Shown: in pieces, positions 25,790 to 37,316 of the stretch | Numbering within the stretch: the stretch's first letter is position 1 | Layout: the number at the start of each line of letters is the position of its first letter | Source: a virus | IMG/VR virus record: IMGVR_UViG_3300032047_000006 | Span: 17,441-81,440 of that record | Length of the DNA stretch: 64,000 nucleotides | Direction: 5' to 3' (one strand) | Notes under the pieces: model-generated | What the model was told of the DNA's origin: nothing | The model's input: only the letters and a program-made list of their open reading frames with translations | Databases searched by the model: none | Translations under genes and position numbers: made by a program

Positions 25790-28700
25790 TGAGTACCAAG
25801 GATTTATTCAATAAAAACAATAAAATACTAACAAAATCTGAAGCAAATAAGGTTAAGAAGGATATAGAGTCTTTTGAACTAGTAAACGATATATCAGAAG
25901 CTCGCACATCCCTACGTCCACGTGTTGATTATTCCAAGCCCGAGAATTTTGCAAAATACGGATCTGCGAAGAAATATTACGAAGATTCATTTCAAAGGAT
26001 ACATAGGACATTTCCATACGATGGTTCTAATTCAGAAATCCAGAAATGGTTAAATACATCGACTGGGCTAGACTTATGGATATATGAAAATATCTATCCT
26101 CGCTCCACAGGACATATTAAGTTACTTAATAACCAGTCCGTCACAGCCCAGGGCGGTCCCAATAAACAGCCCGGCATCACCGAAGGCGAGCAGCACGAAC
26201 TGTCAAAACAGTTTCCCTCGAAGCAAGGCAATTCGAATATATGGGATACTTCTGTTTATAGAAATTCAAACTTATATATGGCACCAGCCATTGGCAATAC
26301 GATCGAATTCTGGGCAAAAGTAGATGCCTCAGTTAATTCACCATTTACTGTCTTTAACTTAATAAGTGAAAATCAAGTATCGTCATTAATCTCGATGACA
26401 TATGATCCATCTACAGGGAATGTAACCTATAAATATAAAGATGATGCGGACAACGGCTTTTCATCCAATTCTGTATCCATCCCTGGCTTAATCTCAACTT
26501 CTTGGAATCATATAGCTATATCTTTTCAAAGTGTGAGCGATAAAGTTAATGTTGAAATATATAAAAACGGGCTAAGAATCCACGATGTTTCGGTAGGGGA
26601 TGCAATGACTACTGTATCCCAGTCAGAACTTTTCTTAAATATAAACGGCACATCCAATTCGAACAATTCTGCAAATGGACTTTATATCGACGAATTCAGA
26701 TTTTGGAAGCTCCGAAGAACAGAAGAACAGATCGCCAGACATTGGTTTACTAATGTCTACGGTGGCACAAACACTGACGACAATAAATATAGTACGGAAA
26801 CTAGAAACGTTGATATAGGTGTATATTATAAGTTTAACGAAGGAATAGTTTCTGACGCTACCATCGATGCAACTGTACTAGATTATTCTGGAAGAATTTC
26901 TAACGGCACAATCGTTAACTACACAGAAACAGTAAGATCAACTTTATCCGCCATTGATGAGTCTTCGCATACAACGGAATCGGAGGAAAAAGATCCGATA
27001 ATATATCCATCCCATCCGTCCTATATTTCTTCTCTTGACAGATATTCAAACGCCGGAAACAATTACGATATATCAAACAACGCATCTGTATTTCACACGA
27101 TGCCTGCTTGGATAATTGAGGAAGATGATGAACGGGGCAGTCTGAAAGAGTTGACACAAGTAATAAGTAGTTATTTTGACAACACTCATTTACAAATTCA
27201 GGAATTAACAGAGTTAAAAAAACCAGAATACTATAGTGCCACGTCCCCAGAAGATAGAGCATCTTATCTGGTAAAGACAGGAATCGAATCTTCTGGATTA
27301 ACCATACCAGATCTGTTTACAGAAGCCACAGCTCTAGAGGACATCCTTAGTCGCAACGAGAAAAGTCTCTTTGAAGAGAAGCTTCACGATATAAAGAACA
27401 CGATATATCAAAACATTTACAACAACTTGTCCTATATTTATAAATCTAAGGGAACAGAGAAAGCGTTCAGGAACCTGATAAGATGTTTTGGCATCGATGA
27501 CGAACTTGTTCGTGTTAATTTGTATTCTGACAACACAGATTATCTACTAGAAGATACAAGAAGAGTCGGCTCTACAAAGAAAAATTTTCTTGACTTTAAT
27601 TCGTCTACACGAGATCAGGCATTCGTAGAAACAACACAGGATTCTTTGAATCAATCGTCCACCGTATCATATATCAAGGGCGCAAGAACAAACTGGAAAA
27701 ACCTTTCAGCAACATTTGAAACAGAGCTGATGTTCCCAGGTTATATGGGAACTACACATCCTGAATATGCACCACCAACAAACACAGTTGAAAATATAGC
27801 ATCCATAGGCGTATATTCCTCAGGATATACTTCCACGGAACTGTGGAACCTGACAGCCATTAAGGAAGATAATAACCCTTATTCAAAAAATCTTAAATTC
27901 AGATTAGAGATGGAGGGGCAGACGCTAGATACACCTTATTTCAAAGATGTGTATGGTAATTCAAAGTGGAATGTTGCAGTTAGAGTAAAACCTAAGTCAA
28001 GTCTACCACTCGGCACCCAAGCATCTTCACTGGAATATGGTATTGAGTTGTATTGCCTAAGAACTACAGCCGACACGATAGAAGAGGAGATCTTGGTATC
28101 CGCCACCGTCACCACCTCTGGCTCATATTTAAGTTCTGATAAATATTTGAGGCTAGGAAAGGTTGTCGCTGATACCTCAAAATCTCTGAAGGTATCTTCA
28201 ACATTATTCTGGTATGATTATCTGTCAAACGATGAAATAAAAGCCCACGCATCTGACAGTTCAAATTACGGTAGATTGAATCCTACAGAAAGGGTATATT
28301 CCCACTTAACGACTTTAGAGGGAATTCCACTAACAAGAATGGACACCTTGGCGCTACACTGGGATTTCAACAATATCACAACTAGTGACGGATCCGGACA
28401 AGCTCTCGTTCAAGATCTATCGGAGGGAATTCCATCAACGTCATTGCCGCTAAATAGTAAAGCAATTCAATTCGACGGCGATATCACAGCCGGACAGACA
28501 GATCATGTCTTAGTATCAGACAGTGACGACTTCAGTTTCACATCTGGAGCAGGCACAGATACTCAGTTTTCCATCTCTGCATGGGTATATGTAGACGATA
28601 TCGCCACAGATAACGGACCTTTCGTATCAAAGGCACTTGTGCAGGGAGCAGGAGTTGATATTACAGAATACATCTTTAAACATGTTAACGGTAAGCTAAG

Positions 28701-31700
28701 AACATTCCTGTATAATCCAGACGGCACTGGCAAAAGAATAACGCTGGATTGCAACTCTGCTGTCCTATCGAGCCAAACCTGGCATCATGTTGCCCTGACA
28801 TATGATGCATCAAAGAATTCATCAGGATTATCTTTTTATGTGGACGGAGTAGAAATAGTTGCAACGAATACAAACCTAAATTCAGGCGTATACACAGGAA
28901 TGTCAAGCACTTCGCATCCTCTTATCATCGGCAAGACAGTAAATGATCCTCCCACCGCAGGGCAAGCGTTCGAAGATAAGATGGCAGATGTGTGCATTTT
29001 TAGCAAAGAGCTTTCTTCGGAAGAGGTAGTTGAATTATATAATTCTGGCTCGGTTAAAAACATGGAAGATCACTCTGCTTATGCAGATATAATCTCCTGG
29101 TGGAAGATGGGAGATGATCAGGACACTACTGGTGCCGACGGAATAAAGGATTACGTCGGAACTCACCATGGCACGCTCACAAATGGGGCAACTATCGTAG
29201 ATGAGGTTAATCTTCCTACGGATAATTTAGTATCTGGCAGATTTGGATGGTTCACGGGACTCATTTCAAAGCAAGTGTCCGGGCTCGCTCAATCTTTTAA
29301 CTCTAACGATAATCAAATAATAAATAAGGAATACATATATTCTGCAAAACACAGGACACCTGAGGTAATAAATTCAGAGGATCTTGTACATATAAAGAGA
29401 GACGATGAGGAGCCTTTTACTAGAGATACACGCCCTGTGAGGCACTTCTTTTCAGCTGAAAAGGGAATGTATCAGATTATCAACGACGACATCATTAATT
29501 TATTTGCGACAGTGAAGGAGTTCAATAACCTTATAGGGCAACCTGTGAATAGGTACAGAATGTCCTATAAATCACTCAGAAATTTCAATCAAAAGTATTT
29601 TGAAAAGGTAAAGAATGTTCCAAGTTTGGAGAAGTATGTAGAATACTATAAATGGATTGACTCGTCTATTGGATTGATGCTTCGAGATTTAATTCCCATA
29701 TCCAGTAACTTCTCATCATCTCTGAGAACAATGGTTGAGTCACACGTACTGGAGAGAAATAAATATTGGACTAAATTTCCAACATTGGAAATGTCTGGAA
29801 CGCCACCCGAGGGGCAAATAAGAGGCATTAATGAATTAACATACAATTGGAACCTTGGGCACGCACCATTGCCAGGACAACCAGAATCCGAGTCGTGTGT
29901 TTGGATAGATCAGAGAGTTGAGAGAACGGACGCAATTGTAGCTCATTCTGGTGTCAACGGACTGACTAGCGTCATTGACACAACGAGAGAAATGATCAGG
30001 GGCGTTCAAGCTAGGGTTACGAAGGGATTAGCGAGAGTCGTCGAGCGAAACGGAATTAATGTTGAAGAAACATTGCCAATTCTTCGGGACAACGCAGGTG
30101 CGGTATATGAGGGCAACACCCATACCACACAGGCACTCTCAAAGCCTTATAAGTTTGTAGTTGAAAGCGTAGCAACTATTCACGCAGGCGCAAATTCCAC
30201 GACTACTGGTGATCCAATCGCATTCATTCGATCGGCAACTAAAATAACAACTGGGACTTCTGGAATTATCCTAACCTCCAATGCCGCAACGCCAACATGT
30301 CCATCAGATAGCATTTTGCAAAAAGATAAAAGAAGTCAGGTTATTACAATAACTGATTCCGAGGCAGGCACGTCCTCATCGATGACTGGACTCCGTGGAA
30401 TTTATCCTCATTACAGTTCATCCGCAGGTTCTGAGCTTACCAATATTCACGGCGATACATACGGCGATGACGCAGAGATACCGATGCAGGGTATGTTTAC
30501 AGAGACGCACGTCGGCGGAAACCAGCACAGACACACACATTTTACAGAGCAAACTCCATCGGACAGACCAGAATTTTATTTGAATGATGCAGGCACACTC
30601 AGACACCCACAAGAGGTTAATTCTGATTACCCAGCAGCCCGATATACAAGAGACGAGGTAGCCAAGCGCCCTGTAAATATTAGAAACATCAAGAGCACTA
30701 CCATTAATAATACCCCTCTGGGCAATTACCAAAGAAATTACGAAGTAGTACAAACATCAGGCAGAACCCAGAATAACAGATTCTTTGTAAAGAACGAAGG
30801 AGTCTCCCAAAATTCAGTAAATTCTGCTTTTATTTCTGGCACCGCCGATTTTACTCTCCCTGATAGAACACAGACATCTAGCGGAGCCTCTATCGGAAGG
30901 ACAGAACATGTCTTTGTAGAAAGGTTTTCAGCACCAGGAGATCCGCTCACGTTGTCTCGTGGTTATCTTGATCCATTCGCAGAAGAATACAGTGTGTATA
31001 ATTCAATGAACTTTCGAAATTTAGATGAGAGGTTGGAACATCACAAGAGACTTTACACCCACAGCGGGCTTTATAACGGATCTCAGGGATATGAAGATAC
31101 TACAAACGGAGTCCCTTCAATTCACAAGATAAATAGAAACAGTTATTATCACCCAAGACTTACGCATAATAGTGAATCTGGAAGCTACTTTTGCGAATTT
31201 GATCACGATAATGCATATATATCACATCAGATTCCAAGATCTGATATGCAGTACGCATTCGCCCACGGATCCGTCGATAAGACGGCTTATGAGGGCACTG
31301 AGGTTTTAAATTGTGATGGTGTAACGACACCGGCAAGATTTAGCGGTTATTACGACGATGTGGTTGTTATGAAGGGTGATGAGTTGCACGATGCGCCATA
31401 CTCAGACTATCAAGCAGCAGGCTGGAGATTCATAAGAAATGGAGAAAAGGCAGAAGTAGCTAGAACCAGAAGACAAAACACAATATCGGTATTGGACAGA
31501 GCCCCTGCCACTGTATTCAGGGCGCACACCACATCAAGTCATATTGAGCCAGCCGTTGTGTGGCATAAGCCACTGAGACATGACGTAACTACTTCTGGAG
31601 AAGTTATAGCTCAAATAGATGAAGATAATTTTAGAAATACAGATTCTAGGTTGAATGATCGTCAACTTCGTTTTGCTTTTGCCCTGGGCAACAAGAGAAT

Positions 31701-34700
31701 AACGCACACATATTCTAACAACCTAGAGATATTCTCAAATCCGAATCTTATGAGCAAATTAGACTTGAAGAAGAGTCAAGTACAGTATCTAGACGAGATA
31801 CTTGAAGAGATCCGTCGTGGGGACACCTTATATCAAAAAATCACAATGACTGAGTTAATATATCCAAAAAGACGCAACGTCGGACTTGCTAAAACACGGG
31901 ATCGAAAAATGTTCGACTCCTATAAAGTGTTTTGGAGAGACAAATTTTTTGATAGAGTAAAAAAGAAGAATATTGATACCACCAAGCTTGGATTTAAAAT
32001 ATCAGACGATTTTAGAAAAATGTTCCAGCAACAATACTCTGTTGATTCGATGGACAACTTCTTTTATAAACAGGAACAAGGTGGCACAGAGACAACATTT
32101 CAAACGATAGGAGATTTACAGTCTGTCGGAGAGCAGCGTCACCGATATATGATAACCCGCTCAGACGTAGCACCATTAAATTCCTATGCTGGAAGTAGGA
32201 CAGGATTGGAGGGCTTTAGCACTGTATCTGGTGCAGCCAACCCTCCTTTATACCCGTCTGAAGTAGTACAGAATAAAGCCCCTATACCATCGATACAATT
32301 ATATTATAGTTCACACTCTTTTGCTAAAAAACAGAGCCAAGGGTGGTTAAATAGAAAGCCAAAATTGTCTCAAGCTCCGACGTATGACAATTATTATGAT
32401 TTTTCAGAAGACAACAAGCTCGCCGGACAAAACTATGGAATTGTTTCGGAGTTTCGAGCAAGCGAGCACATGGATAAGTATATCTTCGAGAACGGCGGCG
32501 ACTTCACTGTAAAGAATTATAATTTTCTCACTCTTGACGGCGCATCTCACGACGGAACTACTCATACTAGGACAAGTGGGTTGTCGGACACCGAAACAGC
32601 CGTTTTTTATTCGATCTCACCGAATAATAAGTCCCTTGAAGTTACGTCATATCCGACGAGCACCTCTGATAATTCAATAAGTGCAAATAGGGTTGTGAAT
32701 AACTCTCCAGCTTTTTCAGAGTTTAATAAAATATTTACGCCATCTACAGTCCAGGTGCCGAGCACTTTTGATATATCTAATAGTATAAACACGGAAATAG
32801 AAATAATTCAAGATCCTTCGGCAATAATACCAGTATCTCCGATGATCACGGGTAAATCTGCCGCAGGCATTTTCAACAGAGTCAATACTGACAACGACTT
32901 CTTGGTGATTGAAGTTGATAATTTCTCTTCATCTGCTGAAGCACCCATAGCAGATGACACAGAGATAAAACTAATCTCCTCTGCCGATACCGATTCTGAC
33001 GGACTACCGAATGGATATGTCTCTGATCCCTTTACAATGTCGATATGGGCACAACCAGAGGCATCAAACCAAGTAGGAGACTTCGATGGAATATTCTCAA
33101 TGGGACGAAAGCTTGGCAACGGCTCGGTAAGCGAGAGCATAAACCTTCTTTCAAGATATACTCTTGCAAACGCCCAAAGTGGCTATGGTAATCTCGGACT
33201 TACTTTTGTTGCTTCCACTTCGAATACGGATGGATTTACTACATTCGAATCTGCCCCAGGCGAAGCAGATGAAGTGGGAAATACATGTGCATATACATTT
33301 TTTAAGGCAGATGGATCACCAGCAACCTTAATAGATGAGCAATTTAATCATGTCGTCCTACAGATTATACCACCAGCACTCCGTGTTGCAACAACTCAGC
33401 ATCTTATAAGAATTTGGCTTAATGGGGAACAATTATATGGGGTGCCCGTGTTGGAGCTATTAAGCTCAAGATGGGCGACTCGCCAGGGTCCCGCAATTCA
33501 AAAGGAACTTAATGCTTATAATCCTTGCCCTATTGGCAGGAATACAGCCAGTAGCGGCGATGAGCATCCATGGCTGTTGGACTATGATCACCATACTAAT
33601 GGCGATTCGGGCATTTATGGCATCACTTTCATCAATCGTGTAATCCTTGGTAATGCAAACTTTCATGACTCGATCGATGCTGTAGACAACTTCCCCACCC
33701 CAGGAACTTTTGATAAGAAGTTTCACGGACTTTTGGACGAGTTTAATATTTTCAGAGGTATTTTAAATAGAGAATCGATTAAGCAGTTATATGGAGAAGG
33801 GAAACCGTCTAATACAGCAGAACAAGTATCTGAGTTTTCAGGAAACACTCTCGTTAATTCAGTAGATACTGGCGAATTTTCGTTTCTTCCTCCGTTGGTG
33901 AAGCACGACTATACAAATACGCCCCACCATGATCCTAATGATAATCTTGCGGCTACGATTCAGAATAGATTTCTTGATTATTATAATACAAATACAGACG
34001 ATCAAAACGGTCCAAAAATAGTAAAGTATACCTCTGGCTTCGGTTTAATCATATCCCAAATCGGGCTCGTGGGAACCAAGACGCCTCATAATAGTGTGGT
34101 AGATCCCCCTGGTTCAGCGGGAAATTATTATCGATGGGTTGAGTTGGAAGAATCATTTGAAGAAGACATTAGCGTTGCATATAGTATATATGCAGGCGAT
34201 GCCGCATCGCCCTGGGCAGATCTCAGTGACACACCAGCCAACAGTGAAGTTTTAAGGCTTCAATATAAGTTGGACGACGGTAATTGGACGACATCGTCGA
34301 CTTATTCTGTACAAGACATTTCCAACCCGATAAACACACAAGTCGCAAAAATATCTGATATTTCAGTAGGACAGACACCGGACAACAAGGTGAAGTTGAG
34401 ATGGATTTCAGAGTCATCTAATGTCGTAGGCGATTCACACTGGGGGATAGATAACGTAAGAATTCAATCTATCTCTGAAGGAGTTATTGTCTTGGACAGT
34501 ACCCCAACTTTCGCCCCTATAATAGAGGGAACTTTATTTAAAGAGAATTGGACAGTAGCAATGCAACAGTCCCATTCAGACGAAGCCTCGCTACCAGTCT
34601 GGCATCGAATTGGCATTCCAAGCTATGATAATATAGAAGGCAAATGTGAATCATGGGACGACGAATTTTTTAATTCCTATGTTCACACAAATCATATTCC

Positions 34701-37314
34701 TTTTATTGAAGAGGTTACTCATAAACAATCTTCATTAGGAGTTTGTAATACAACTCAGCGTGTGAGACTCCGTGTGAATGCTAAAAAGAAACTGCTTCCA
34801 TACGAGGGGTTTTACCCGCAAGACAGAACAGTTCAAATAGCAGAACTTTTTGTTAAAAAGATAAAAGATGAAACACCAGGCGAGGAAAAGGCAAATAAAA
34901 ATCAGTCAATTCAGGCGATAATGCAGCACTTTTTCGCACCAGGGATCCTTTATAATTCATTAAAGGCGGGCATTGCTTGCGACTGGGCATCTTTTACTAA
35001 CGAATCGGGACTGGAGCCGTCCTATTATGGAGACACTATTCAGGCAACTAGCAGTAGTGCAGAGGTAGAGTTATATTTAGACTCTCCAGCACCATATTGG
35101 TATCAGGCTAATATGAGCGAGACTACTATGAACCCTCTCTCTTCGATTCAGATTCCGGCTCAAACAGCTCCATCTAGAGTATCAACAAGCCCGATACACA
35201 ACAACAATACTAGCAGTTTGAATAATCTTCTAGGTGCCTCCGCAGTGGATCCTTTGTTTGCTAGTCCACTTGCTAAACACAAATATGTGTATAATTTCAT
35301 GATAGCTCAGAATCCCACAAAAAGGTTACCATTTGAGGCAATACTAGATCCAGTAAATTATCTAAAGTCTACGACTTCTGAAGAAACTCATTCCATCGGA
35401 GCTTATAGCGTAGCGAAAAAGCCAGATCAATATTTTCTCATGACACCTGAGTATTACTCGTTGTCCGGCTCTTTCAGTATTGATATAGTGAATAATCCTG
35501 GTACGGCAGCTTGGCAACAAAATGGTTTAACCAACTATGATAAGTACGTTTACCCTTCTTTTGACGCAAGCCAAATGACAACTGCTGATTCGAGATATGA
35601 AATGGCAATACATAATTTTATGGCAGAGATACCGAGATTTTTCCTAAAGAATAAAACTTTAAATACTTTTACTTCTGATGAAGAAAAAAACTTTAAGAAT
35701 ATGTCATCTGGAACCACATACTATATGGATGTCGTTGTGGGGAAGACAAAGCAGGGATTCTCACCAGTCTATAGTCCGTCAGACTCAGGTGCATCTTATT
35801 TCGGACCGGCAACCAAGTGGAAGGAAGACTTAGATGGTATATCCGATCTTACTGCGGATCCCGCTTATGCGCCATATGTCCCTCCTTATTTCTACGGCTC
35901 ATCGGTAGCGAGAATAAAATTTGTACCACCATTATCAGGAAGCAATAAGTACACTTTGCAGGATATACTTGATAATTCGACAGTGGAGACGGCTTCTGAA
36001 GCTAAGACAACTTTTCAGAGAGAGGCGGGAAATACAGCATTCGAAAATTCACCTTCGTGGGAATCTATGATGCCGGTTTCATCTAGCATTAATTTATTCT
36101 CTACTACAAACAAGAGGCAAGTGGCATTCGCAGCTAACTCAGGCGTCCCACTCACAGTTACGGATTCAACAACCTCCGATAGTTCAGTCTGGGCAATATA
36201 CCCAAGGTTCGAGTGTCCAATTTTGAACTTCTTGTCAGAGGAGAATACCTCAACGAATTCGAACCTTGAAATATTAAATTTCGACAATACTTTACAGGAA
36301 ACTACAACCGCCTCAGGTTTTAGCTATTCGGCGTCTTATTTGGATACGACAAATGATGCTCGCTGGACTAGCGATTACCGTACAGGAGCAGGCTTATGGG
36401 CAGGCATCGGAGAGCAACGCCAGGGCGTAGGAGCATTTCTGACAATAAAGGAAAGTTTTGCAGAAGGTACGGAGAATATAGGTTCTCTAATAGATGTCTG
36501 CGGCTTCCAGCCTGAAACAAGACAATTGGGCGTGATTGCTGATGAACGAGAAATAAAAGAAGCGGTAGTTATGATTCCGTTCTTAGATAAGGCTTTAATT
36601 GAAAATAGATCATCAACCTCTGAGAGTGTACCAACAACACCAGCCTCAGAAGTTCCTGTTACTATAAAAGTTGACGATAGACATTTTATTAGGGTAGATA
36701 GAGCGGAGTATGATGAACAAAAGAGAAGACTTGATGCAGGAATTGATATTGAAAATCCAGCATACGAACTAAAAGATATTCCAGGCAAGTTAGATCAGAA
36801 GTTCATGTCTTCTTCAATTACAAAGATGATAACAGGTATGAGGGAATATAATCTACCCCCTCGATATGATTTTGAGATGTATGAGCAGGCTCCATTCGCA
36901 ATGTATTTCTTTGAGTTTACTCACACTCTGGATAAGGAAGATTTACAGAATATTTGGCAGGGCATGCCTCCCAAGATAGCTAAGAGGATGACACATGATT
37001 TCGTCGAGGTTGAGCATGACATTAACGAGCACGAATTATTCGGACACTTGAACGAGGTTCCAAAAGATATTAGATGGATGGTTTTTAAGGTGAAGAAGAA
37101 GGCGGCACAAAATTATTATGAGTTGACTGCCGACTCTACCGACGATACAAAATTTAAATTCAACTTCGACGTGGGAGAAAAGCCCCCTGAGTATAGTTAT
37201 AACTATCCATACGATTTTTTCACAATGTTAGAGAGAATACAAGTTGAAGCAAAGCCTGAAGTAGTTGGAGATCCTGTCCAACAATTCAAGAAAAAGTACA
37301 GGGACGATAGATAA
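25789..37314 (+). CDS. 3841-residue baseplate/fibre protein with three LamG-like lectin domains
   Basis: The largest gene in the window, starting at ATG 25789 within the previous stop (TGATG). Three concanavalin A/LamG-like beta-sandwich domains are visible. The first is at residues about 165-330 (NTIEFWAKVDAS, then SWNHIAISFQ and YIDEFRFWKLRRTEEQI). The second is at about 855-1110 (FSISAWVYVDD, TWHHVALTYDAS). The third is at about 2400-2690 (PFTMSIWAQPE, FNHVVLQII, LLDEFNIFRGILNRESI). A further jelly-roll-like stretch is at 2770-2895 (HWGIDNVRI). Around 540-590 the segment YKSKGTEKAFRNLIRCFGID is of a type common in phage baseplate proteins. It stands where T4 has gp7 (1032 residues), but I cannot align it to gp7. 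The lectin domains suggest binding of host glycans. Confidence 0.75.
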   Translation: MSTKDLFNKNNKILTKSEANKVKKDIESFELVNDISEARTSLRPRVDYSKPENFAKYGSAKKYYEDSFQRIHRTFPYDGSNSEIQKWLNTSTGLDLWIYENIYPRSTGHIKLLNNQSVTAQGGPNKQPGITEGEQHELSKQFPSKQGNSNIWDTSVYRNSNLYMAPAIGNTIEFWAKVDASVNSPFTVFNLISENQVSSLISMTYDPSTGNVTYKYKDDADNGFSSNSVSIPGLISTSWNHIAISFQSVSDKVNVEIYKNGLRIHDVSVGDAMTTVSQSELFLNINGTSNSNNSANGLYIDEFRFWKLRRTEEQIARHWFTNVYGGTNTDDNKYSTETRNVDIGVYYKFNEGIVSDATIDATVLDYSGRISNGTIVNYTETVRSTLSAIDESSHTTESEEKDPIIYPSHPSYISSLDRYSNAGNNYDISNNASVFHTMPAWIIEEDDERGSLKELTQVISSYFDNTHLQIQELTELKKPEYYSATSPEDRASYLVKTGIESSGLTIPDLFTEATALEDILSRNEKSLFEEKLHDIKNTIYQNIYNNLSYIYKSKGTEKAFRNLIRCFGIDDELVRVNLYSDNTDYLLEDTRRVGSTKKNFLDFNSSTRDQAFVETTQDSLNQSSTVSYIKGARTNWKNLSATFETELMFPGYMGTTHPEYAPPTNTVENIASIGVYSSGYTSTELWNLTAIKEDNNPYSKNLKFRLEMEGQTLDTPYFKDVYGNSKWNVAVRVKPKSSLPLGTQASSLEYGIELYCLRTTADTIEEEILVSATVTTSGSYLSSDKYLRLGKVVADTSKSLKVSSTLFWYDYLSNDEIKAHASDSSNYGRLNPTERVYSHLTTLEGIPLTRMDTLALHWDFNNITTSDGSGQALVQDLSEGIPSTSLPLNSKAIQFDGDITAGQTDHVLVSDSDDFSFTSGAGTDTQFSISAWVYVDDIATDNGPFVSKALVQGAGVDITEYIFKHVNGKLRTFLYNPDGTGKRITLDCNSAVLSSQTWHHVALTYDASKNSSGLSFYVDGVEIVATNTNLNSGVYTGMSSTSHPLIIGKTVNDPPTAGQAFEDKMADVCIFSKELSSEEVVELYNSGSVKNMEDHSAYADIISWWKMGDDQDTTGADGIKDYVGTHHGTLTNGATIVDEVNLPTDNLVSGRFGWFTGLISKQVSGLAQSFNSNDNQIINKEYIYSAKHRTPEVINSEDLVHIKRDDEEPFTRDTRPVRHFFSAEKGMYQIINDDIINLFATVKEFNNLIGQPVNRYRMSYKSLRNFNQKYFEKVKNVPSLEKYVEYYKWIDSSIGLMLRDLIPISSNFSSSLRTMVESHVLERNKYWTKFPTLEMSGTPPEGQIRGINELTYNWNLGHAPLPGQPESESCVWIDQRVERTDAIVAHSGVNGLTSVIDTTREMIRGVQARVTKGLARVVERNGINVEETLPILRDNAGAVYEGNTHTTQALSKPYKFVVESVATIHAGANSTTTGDPIAFIRSATKITTGTSGIILTSNAATPTCPSDSILQKDKRSQVITITDSEAGTSSSMTGLRGIYPHYSSSAGSELTNIHGDTYGDDAEIPMQGMFTETHVGGNQHRHTHFTEQTPSDRPEFYLNDAGTLRHPQEVNSDYPAARYTRDEVAKRPVNIRNIKSTTINNTPLGNYQRNYEVVQTSGRTQNNRFFVKNEGVSQNSVNSAFISGTADFTLPDRTQTSSGASIGRTEHVFVERFSAPGDPLTLSRGYLDPFAEEYSVYNSMNFRNLDERLEHHKRLYTHSGLYNGSQGYEDTTNGVPSIHKINRNSYYHPRLTHNSESGSYFCEFDHDNAYISHQIPRSDMQYAFAHGSVDKTAYEGTEVLNCDGVTTPARFSGYYDDVVVMKGDELHDAPYSDYQAAGWRFIRNGEKAEVARTRRQNTISVLDRAPATVFRAHTTSSHIEPAVVWHKPLRHDVTTSGEVIAQIDEDNFRNTDSRLNDRQLRFAFALGNKRITHTYSNNLEIFSNPNLMSKLDLKKSQVQYLDEILEEIRRGDTLYQKITMTELIYPKRRNVGLAKTRDRKMFDSYKVFWRDKFFDRVKKKNIDTTKLGFKISDDFRKMFQQQYSVDSMDNFFYKQEQGGTETTFQTIGDLQSVGEQRHRYMITRSDVAPLNSYAGSRTGLEGFSTVSGAANPPLYPSEVVQNKAPIPSIQLYYSSHSFAKKQSQGWLNRKPKLSQAPTYDNYYDFSEDNKLAGQNYGIVSEFRASEHMDKYIFENGGDFTVKNYNFLTLDGASHDGTTHTRTSGLSDTETAVFYSISPNNKSLEVTSYPTSTSDNSISANRVVNNSPAFSEFNKIFTPSTVQVPSTFDISNSINTEIEIIQDPSAIIPVSPMITGKSAAGIFNRVNTDNDFLVIEVDNFSSSAEAPIADDTEIKLISSADTDSDGLPNGYVSDPFTMSIWAQPEASNQVGDFDGIFSMGRKLGNGSVSESINLLSRYTLANAQSGYGNLGLTFVASTSNTDGFTTFESAPGEADEVGNTCAYTFFKADGSPATLIDEQFNHVVLQIIPPALRVATTQHLIRIWLNGEQLYGVPVLELLSSRWATRQGPAIQKELNAYNPCPIGRNTASSGDEHPWLLDYDHHTNGDSGIYGITFINRVILGNANFHDSIDAVDNFPTPGTFDKKFHGLLDEFNIFRGILNRESIKQLYGEGKPSNTAEQVSEFSGNTLVNSVDTGEFSFLPPLVKHDYTNTPHHDPNDNLAATIQNRFLDYYNTNTDDQNGPKIVKYTSGFGLIISQIGLVGTKTPHNSVVDPPGSAGNYYRWVELEESFEEDISVAYSIYAGDAASPWADLSDTPANSEVLRLQYKLDDGNWTTSSTYSVQDISNPINTQVAKISDISVGQTPDNKVKLRWISESSNVVGDSHWGIDNVRIQSISEGVIVLDSTPTFAPIIEGTLFKENWTVAMQQSHSDEASLPVWHRIGIPSYDNIEGKCESWDDEFFNSYVHTNHIPFIEEVTHKQSSLGVCNTTQRVRLRVNAKKKLLPYEGFYPQDRTVQIAELFVKKIKDETPGEEKANKNQSIQAIMQHFFAPGILYNSLKAGIACDWASFTNESGLEPSYYGDTIQATSSSAEVELYLDSPAPYWYQANMSETTMNPLSSIQIPAQTAPSRVSTSPIHNNNTSSLNNLLGASAVDPLFASPLAKHKYVYNFMIAQNPTKRLPFEAILDPVNYLKSTTSEETHSIGAYSVAKKPDQYFLMTPEYYSLSGSFSIDIVNNPGTAAWQQNGLTNYDKYVYPSFDASQMTTADSRYEMAIHNFMAEIPRFFLKNKTLNTFTSDEEKNFKNMSSGTTYYMDVVVGKTKQGFSPVYSPSDSGASYFGPATKWKEDLDGISDLTADPAYAPYVPPYFYGSSVARIKFVPPLSGSNKYTLQDILDNSTVETASEAKTTFQREAGNTAFENSPSWESMMPVSSSINLFSTTNKRQVAFAANSGVPLTVTDSTTSDSSVWAIYPRFECPILNFLSEENTSTNSNLEILNFDNTLQETTTASGFSYSASYLDTTNDARWTSDYRTGAGLWAGIGEQRQGVGAFLTIKESFAEGTENIGSLIDVCGFQPETRQLGVIADEREIKEAVVMIPFLDKALIENRSSTSESVPTTPASEVPVTIKVDDRHFIRVDRAEYDEQKRRLDAGIDIENPAYELKDIPGKLDQKFMSSSITKMITGMREYNLPPRYDFEMYEQAPFAMYFFEFTHTLDKEDLQNIWQGMPPKIAKRMTHDFVEVEHDINEHELFGHLNEVPKDIRWMVFKVKKKAAQNYYELTADSTDDTKFKFNFDVGEKPPEYSYNYPYDFFTMLERIQVEAKPEVVGDPVQQFKKKYRDDR

Positions 37315-37316
37315 TT

